64,000 bases of DNA, taken from assembly GCA_903813345.2 (NCBI GenBank), contig CAIIXF020000012.1, forward strand, positions 24,628,184 through 24,692,183, in the 5' to 3' direction. Numbering within the stretch: the first letter of the stretch is position 1; the number at the start of each line of letters is the position of its first letter. Shown here in pieces: positions 60,655 to 64,000 of the stretch. This DNA is from Owenia fusiformis. Its lineage: Eukaryota > Annelida > Polychaeta > Sabellida > Oweniidae. The notes beneath the pieces were generated by a model, which searched no databases, was not told where the DNA came from, and saw only the letters and a list, made by a program, of their open reading frames with translations. The translations under genes and the position numbers were made by a program.

Positions 60655-61380
60655 GAACAGAATACACTTTTCGGGATGGAAAATTCAAAATGGCCACCTT
60701 GACATTTACCCAGACTGCCTAAAATCTAATCAGTTCCAAACTTTCCATAGAAACATCTTTTAGGATGAATCCATGAAACCTGTAAACAACCCTCAAGAGA
60801 CACGTTTTAAGGTATTACTTCACAGTGTATCAGCTTTTTTATAAAATTCAGATTTTCCCGAAAAAAGTTCTGGTAAAAGATATACTGATGTATTACAAAA
60901 TATGTGAAAATTGGAAAGATTGACAGTTTAGTTATTTCTAAAAAAATGTTTTAATTTAACATTGCTCTCAATGGGAAATTCTTTTTTATTTTTTAAAACA
61001 AGCCTTCACAGACACGATTTTAGGACAGAAAATCCAAAATGGCCGCCTTAACATTTACCGTGAATGCCGAAAAACTAATCAGTTCTAAACTGTTATAGGT
61101 TGTAACATCCCTGAGAATTTCAAATGAATCCTTCAAACAGTTTGGCTGGAAACCTGTAGACAAGCCTTGACAGACAAGATTTTAGGACGGAAAATCCAAA
61201 ATGGCCGCCTTAACATTTACCCAGAATGCCGAAAAACTAATCAGTTCTAAACTTTTATAGGTAGAAACATACCTGAGAATTTCAAATGAATCCTCAAAAG
61301 GTTTGGCTGGAAACCTGTAAACAAGATTATTCGGGATGCCCAAACACCCACCCACCCAACCGCCCTCACGCGGTGCGATA
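60655..61380 (+). mobile_element. Minisatellite element related to 52111-53034
   Basis: Three units (near 60670, 61020 and 61190) carry CAAAATGGCCGCCTTAACAT, AAACTAATCAGTTCTAAAC and TTTGGCTGGAAACCTGTAG, the same order as at 52143-52945. The end is CACCCACCCAACCGCCC and CGGTGCGATAAAAATCG, parallel to the C-rich stretch and GGTACGATAAAA end there. An unrelated segment (about 60800-61010) interrupts the first interval. Confidence 0.65.
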
Positions 61381-62330
61381 AAAATCGATATGTGTTTGTA
61401 ATATTGTGTTCACTTAAAGGACAACTGAAATAGGTTTTCTCAACTTGCAGCTACAAAAATGCGTTTTTTTTCATTGTTAGCCCAACGTAGAGTTATTGCG
61501 ATAGCCATAATAAAACAAATGTTAGATAACTATGTTAAAATGTTAGATCGACTATGAGACAGGGTAGATGCAAACAACCCACCCACATATTTTTTCTGAA
61601 ATGTTTTCATGATTTTCAACCCCTTCCATCCCTGCTTTTTTAATTTTTCTTGCATCAATATGTTGCGTTTTCAAACACAGTTAATCCCTTAAAATGAATA
61701 AATGATTCCTTTTAGATAAAGTGGAAAACAATATTTCCCATGTTATTTTCCCATAGGACAAATCATTGCTTTCAGCTAAGTTTGGTCACCCATAATGGAT
61801 ATCTTTAAAACCCCTGAAGGAATCACTTATTCCTTTAAAGTGGTTAACTATGTGTCAAAATGCAACATTTACCAAGAATGCCTAAAAACTAATCAGTTCT
61901 AAACTGTTATACGTTGTAACATCCCTGAGAATTTCAAATGACTCCTTCAAACGGTTTGGCTGGAAACCTGTAGACAAGCCTTGACAGACTCCAAAATGGC
62001 CGCCTTAACATTTACCCGGAATGCCGAAAAACTAATCAGTTCTAAACTTTCATAGGTAGAAACATCCCTGAGAATTTCAAATGAATCCCTCAAAAGGTTT
62101 GGCTGGAAACCTGTAAACGCAAGATTATTCGGGATGCCCAACCGCCCACCCACCCAACCGCCCTCACGCGGTGCGATAAAAATCGATATGTGTTTGTAAT
62201 ATTGTGTTCACTTAAGGACAACTGAAATAGGTTTTCTCAACTTGCAGCTACAAAAATGTGTTTTTTTCATTGTTAGCCCAACGTAGAGTTATTGCGATAG
62301 CCATTATAAAACAAATGTTAGATAACTGTT
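61051..62330 (+). repeat. Tandem segmental duplication, offset about 800 bp
   Basis: 61051-61540 and 61864-62330 are closely alike from CAGTTCTAAACTGTTATA through CGGTGCGATAAAAATCGATA to CAACGTAGAGTTATTGCGAT. Copy 2 has a 19-20 bp deletion inside the repeat unit (near 61990). Sequence 61541-61863 is unique to the junction. Confidence 0.85.
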
Positions 62331-62334
62331 AATG

Positions 62335-62600
62335 GTCATAAATAACGTAATAAAATTAACTGGTCAATCAGATTGGCCCCCACGTGATTAGTAACGTCAT
62401 ACATAATATATAGTTTTAATGGTTGGTTTTGGTTCCTTGGTGATCAAGACGTCACGGCAACCATATGATTGTTGTGTAAACAAATAACAAAACACCTCGG
62501 TATTATGAGGTCATGATTTGATGGACCAAAACGGGCCACGTGGGGACCAGTGAGAGATCACATGGGGGCCAATAACATCACAACCTATTCGAATATTGCT
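62335..62600. repeat. Dispersed repeat, copy 2
   Basis: Homologous to 45830-46085 (AAGGCAACCA/ACGGCAACCA, TTGTTGTGTAAA, ATTATGAGGTCA, GCCACGTGGGGACCAGTGAG, ATATTGCTTATTAAGCAG). Confidence 0.75.
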
Positions 62601-62647
62601 TATTAAGCAGCTATAACGATCGTTAGAGTGAAATAATTTTCACAATA

Positions 62648-63986
62648 CTGATGAGAAAACATGTCTCAATACATTTATCAAAAAAATATATTGATTGTCC
62701 TTTAGGTCAAAGATACCATTTCATATCTGCTTTAAGATTAAAAAACCAATTGTCATTATCACTTTCATTTGTCAACAAATATAGTGTCAAGTGACATGCA
62801 GGCCTGTCAACTGTCCCGCAATTTGCGTATTTGTCACGCATTTGCTGAAGAATTTGAAGTCACGCCAGTTATTTTTGCGTGACAGAAAATGTCACGCAAA
62901 TACGCATTTTACCTGGTAATTGTCAAGCAAAAATATTTCTGTAGAAAATTTTCGAAAAAAGATCGTATACACAGCAAAAATACGAACGACGGGGAAAAAC
63001 TACGCATTTCGTTCGGACTTTTCACGCGAATAACGGATATGTCACGCATTCCGTTCGAAATTTTACGTACCTAACATACCTACCACATTTTGAGGGGAGG
63101 TGTTCAACATTTCCAAGTCACTCATGTTAGGTGTTCCCAAGTTGACAGGCCTGGACATGTGACGCGGGGTAGTTAATTTAGACCATCGCAGACCACATCA
63201 CCATCAAATTGCCAATATTTCAACTACCTCTTGTGAGGGCATTTTAATTTGAAACATTTTGTGTTTTAATAAAGCTGGTGCGCCCATTTTCTATATTTAT
63301 CCATGAATCATTTACTACGACTACTATATTCATTCAGGAGCCGGGTAAAGTAAACCAATCAGAGAGACAAATTGCTTCTGGTTTTTAAGTAAAACATGAT
63401 TGTTGAAAATCTAATTAGCCATGAAATGTATACATCTTTCATGTATTGTATGAAACATTGTATGATTGATTTTTAATTTAATAAATTGAATTGAATTAAA
63501 GAACGGGTTTACCCAGATTATATAAGTTGATAAATATGTGACTGGATGCAAGTTCAGTGAGAAAATAATATTCTTAATTTCAAAACTTCAAAATGTGAGC
63601 ATTAGCGAGCGGCGAATCATTTGAAAATGTTCATAATGCGAGCGAAGCGGGGTAAACAAATATTTTAAAGATTTGAATACTGCGAGCGATGGGAGTCACA
63701 AATATTTTGCACAAAAAAATTTGCACCCACCTGAGAAAAAACCCGGAGTGCTTGATCTGAAGTGAATGCTTTGACCAATGAATGTATATCAACATATGCA
63801 CTTGTTTAAATCCTCAGAAAATAGCCAAAATCCAACATATGATTGACTGAAATCTACCAATCCGACTTTATCCCTAAAAGTATATACAATGTACATGTAT
63901 TTAAAGCAGATATGAAATGGTATTTTTAACCTAAAGGAATCAATATAATTTTTTGATAAATGTATTTGGACATGTTTTCTCATCAG
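62648..63986. mobile_element. TIR element with about 85-bp ends near the window edge
   Basis: 62648-62733 (CTGATGAGAAAACATGTC, ATACATTTATCAAAAAAATA, GATACCATTTCATATCTGC) is inverted at 63903-63986. The CAGGCCTG element 62799-63153 is nested just inside the left arm. The rest, 63160-63902, is AT-rich with GCGAGCG words (about 63606, 63640 and 63683) and no gene. The outer end may lie beyond the window. Confidence 0.8.
62799..63153 (+). mobile_element. CAGGCCTG family element, best complete copy
   Basis: Ends CAGGCCTGTCAACTGTCCCG and CCCAAGTTGACAGGCCTG; target duplication GACATG (62793-62798 and 63154-63159). 355 bp. Internal TCACGCA / TGCGTGA words occur at about eight places in both orientations. 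No protein encoded. Confidence 0.92.
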
Positions 63987-64000
63987 TAGTGCGAAAACTA

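Overview
This window looks like heterochromatin from an invertebrate animal, probably a marine one. I infer that from long satellite arrays, nested cut-and-paste transposons, Helentron-like minisatellite elements, many TACATGTA-type words, AT-rich sequence and no gene-dense stretch. Species and phylum cannot be fixed from the sequence. I found no intact host protein-coding gene, rRNA, tRNA or CRISPR array. Nearly all longer open frames lie inside repeats.

Layout. Positions 1-19545 are a satellite array on the + strand. Its monomers are about 186 bp and fall into three types arranged A-A-B-C, a 744-bp higher-order repeat present as about 25 units including four A-B-C units and one A-A-A-B-C unit. 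A hAT element (4101-5960, 8-bp target duplication) sits in one C monomer and itself carries a decayed mariner element. An 11-monomer block was duplicated, and the second copy keeps the empty hAT target site. Positions 19546-25306 hold the same satellite family in the opposite orientation and much more diverged, interrupted by two small transposons. A stray piece of the family lies at 37740-38040.

Positions 26155-30530 hold one unrecognised coiled-coil open frame, a 112-bp minisatellite, a mariner-type TIR element and palindromes. Positions 30690-36510 form a composite inverted-repeat structure: two identical 126-bp inverted segments flank about 5.3 kb of non-coding DNA rich in short hairpins. 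Near its right end four hairpins share one loop motif on partly different stems. This is the best candidate for something undescribed, although hairpin enrichment needs a computed null.

Positions 37086-48920 hold diffuse tandem repeats, two diverged copies of an exon-like non-coding segment with splice-like ends, a 19-bp minisatellite, and elements ending in a GTTCGGTGGGAT-type tail. Positions 48916-64000 are nested inverted repeats: a mariner element with transposase remains inside another element inside a third; minisatellite elements resembling non-autonomous Helentrons; a pogo-like MITE inside two further inverted-repeat shells; and a TIR family (CAGGCCTGTCAAC ends) with three complete copies, each showing its own 6-bp target duplication.

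The parts do not form a pathway. They read as a history: an old satellite inverted and decayed, a young higher-order array homogenised, and DNA transposons inserted repeatedly into both and into each other.
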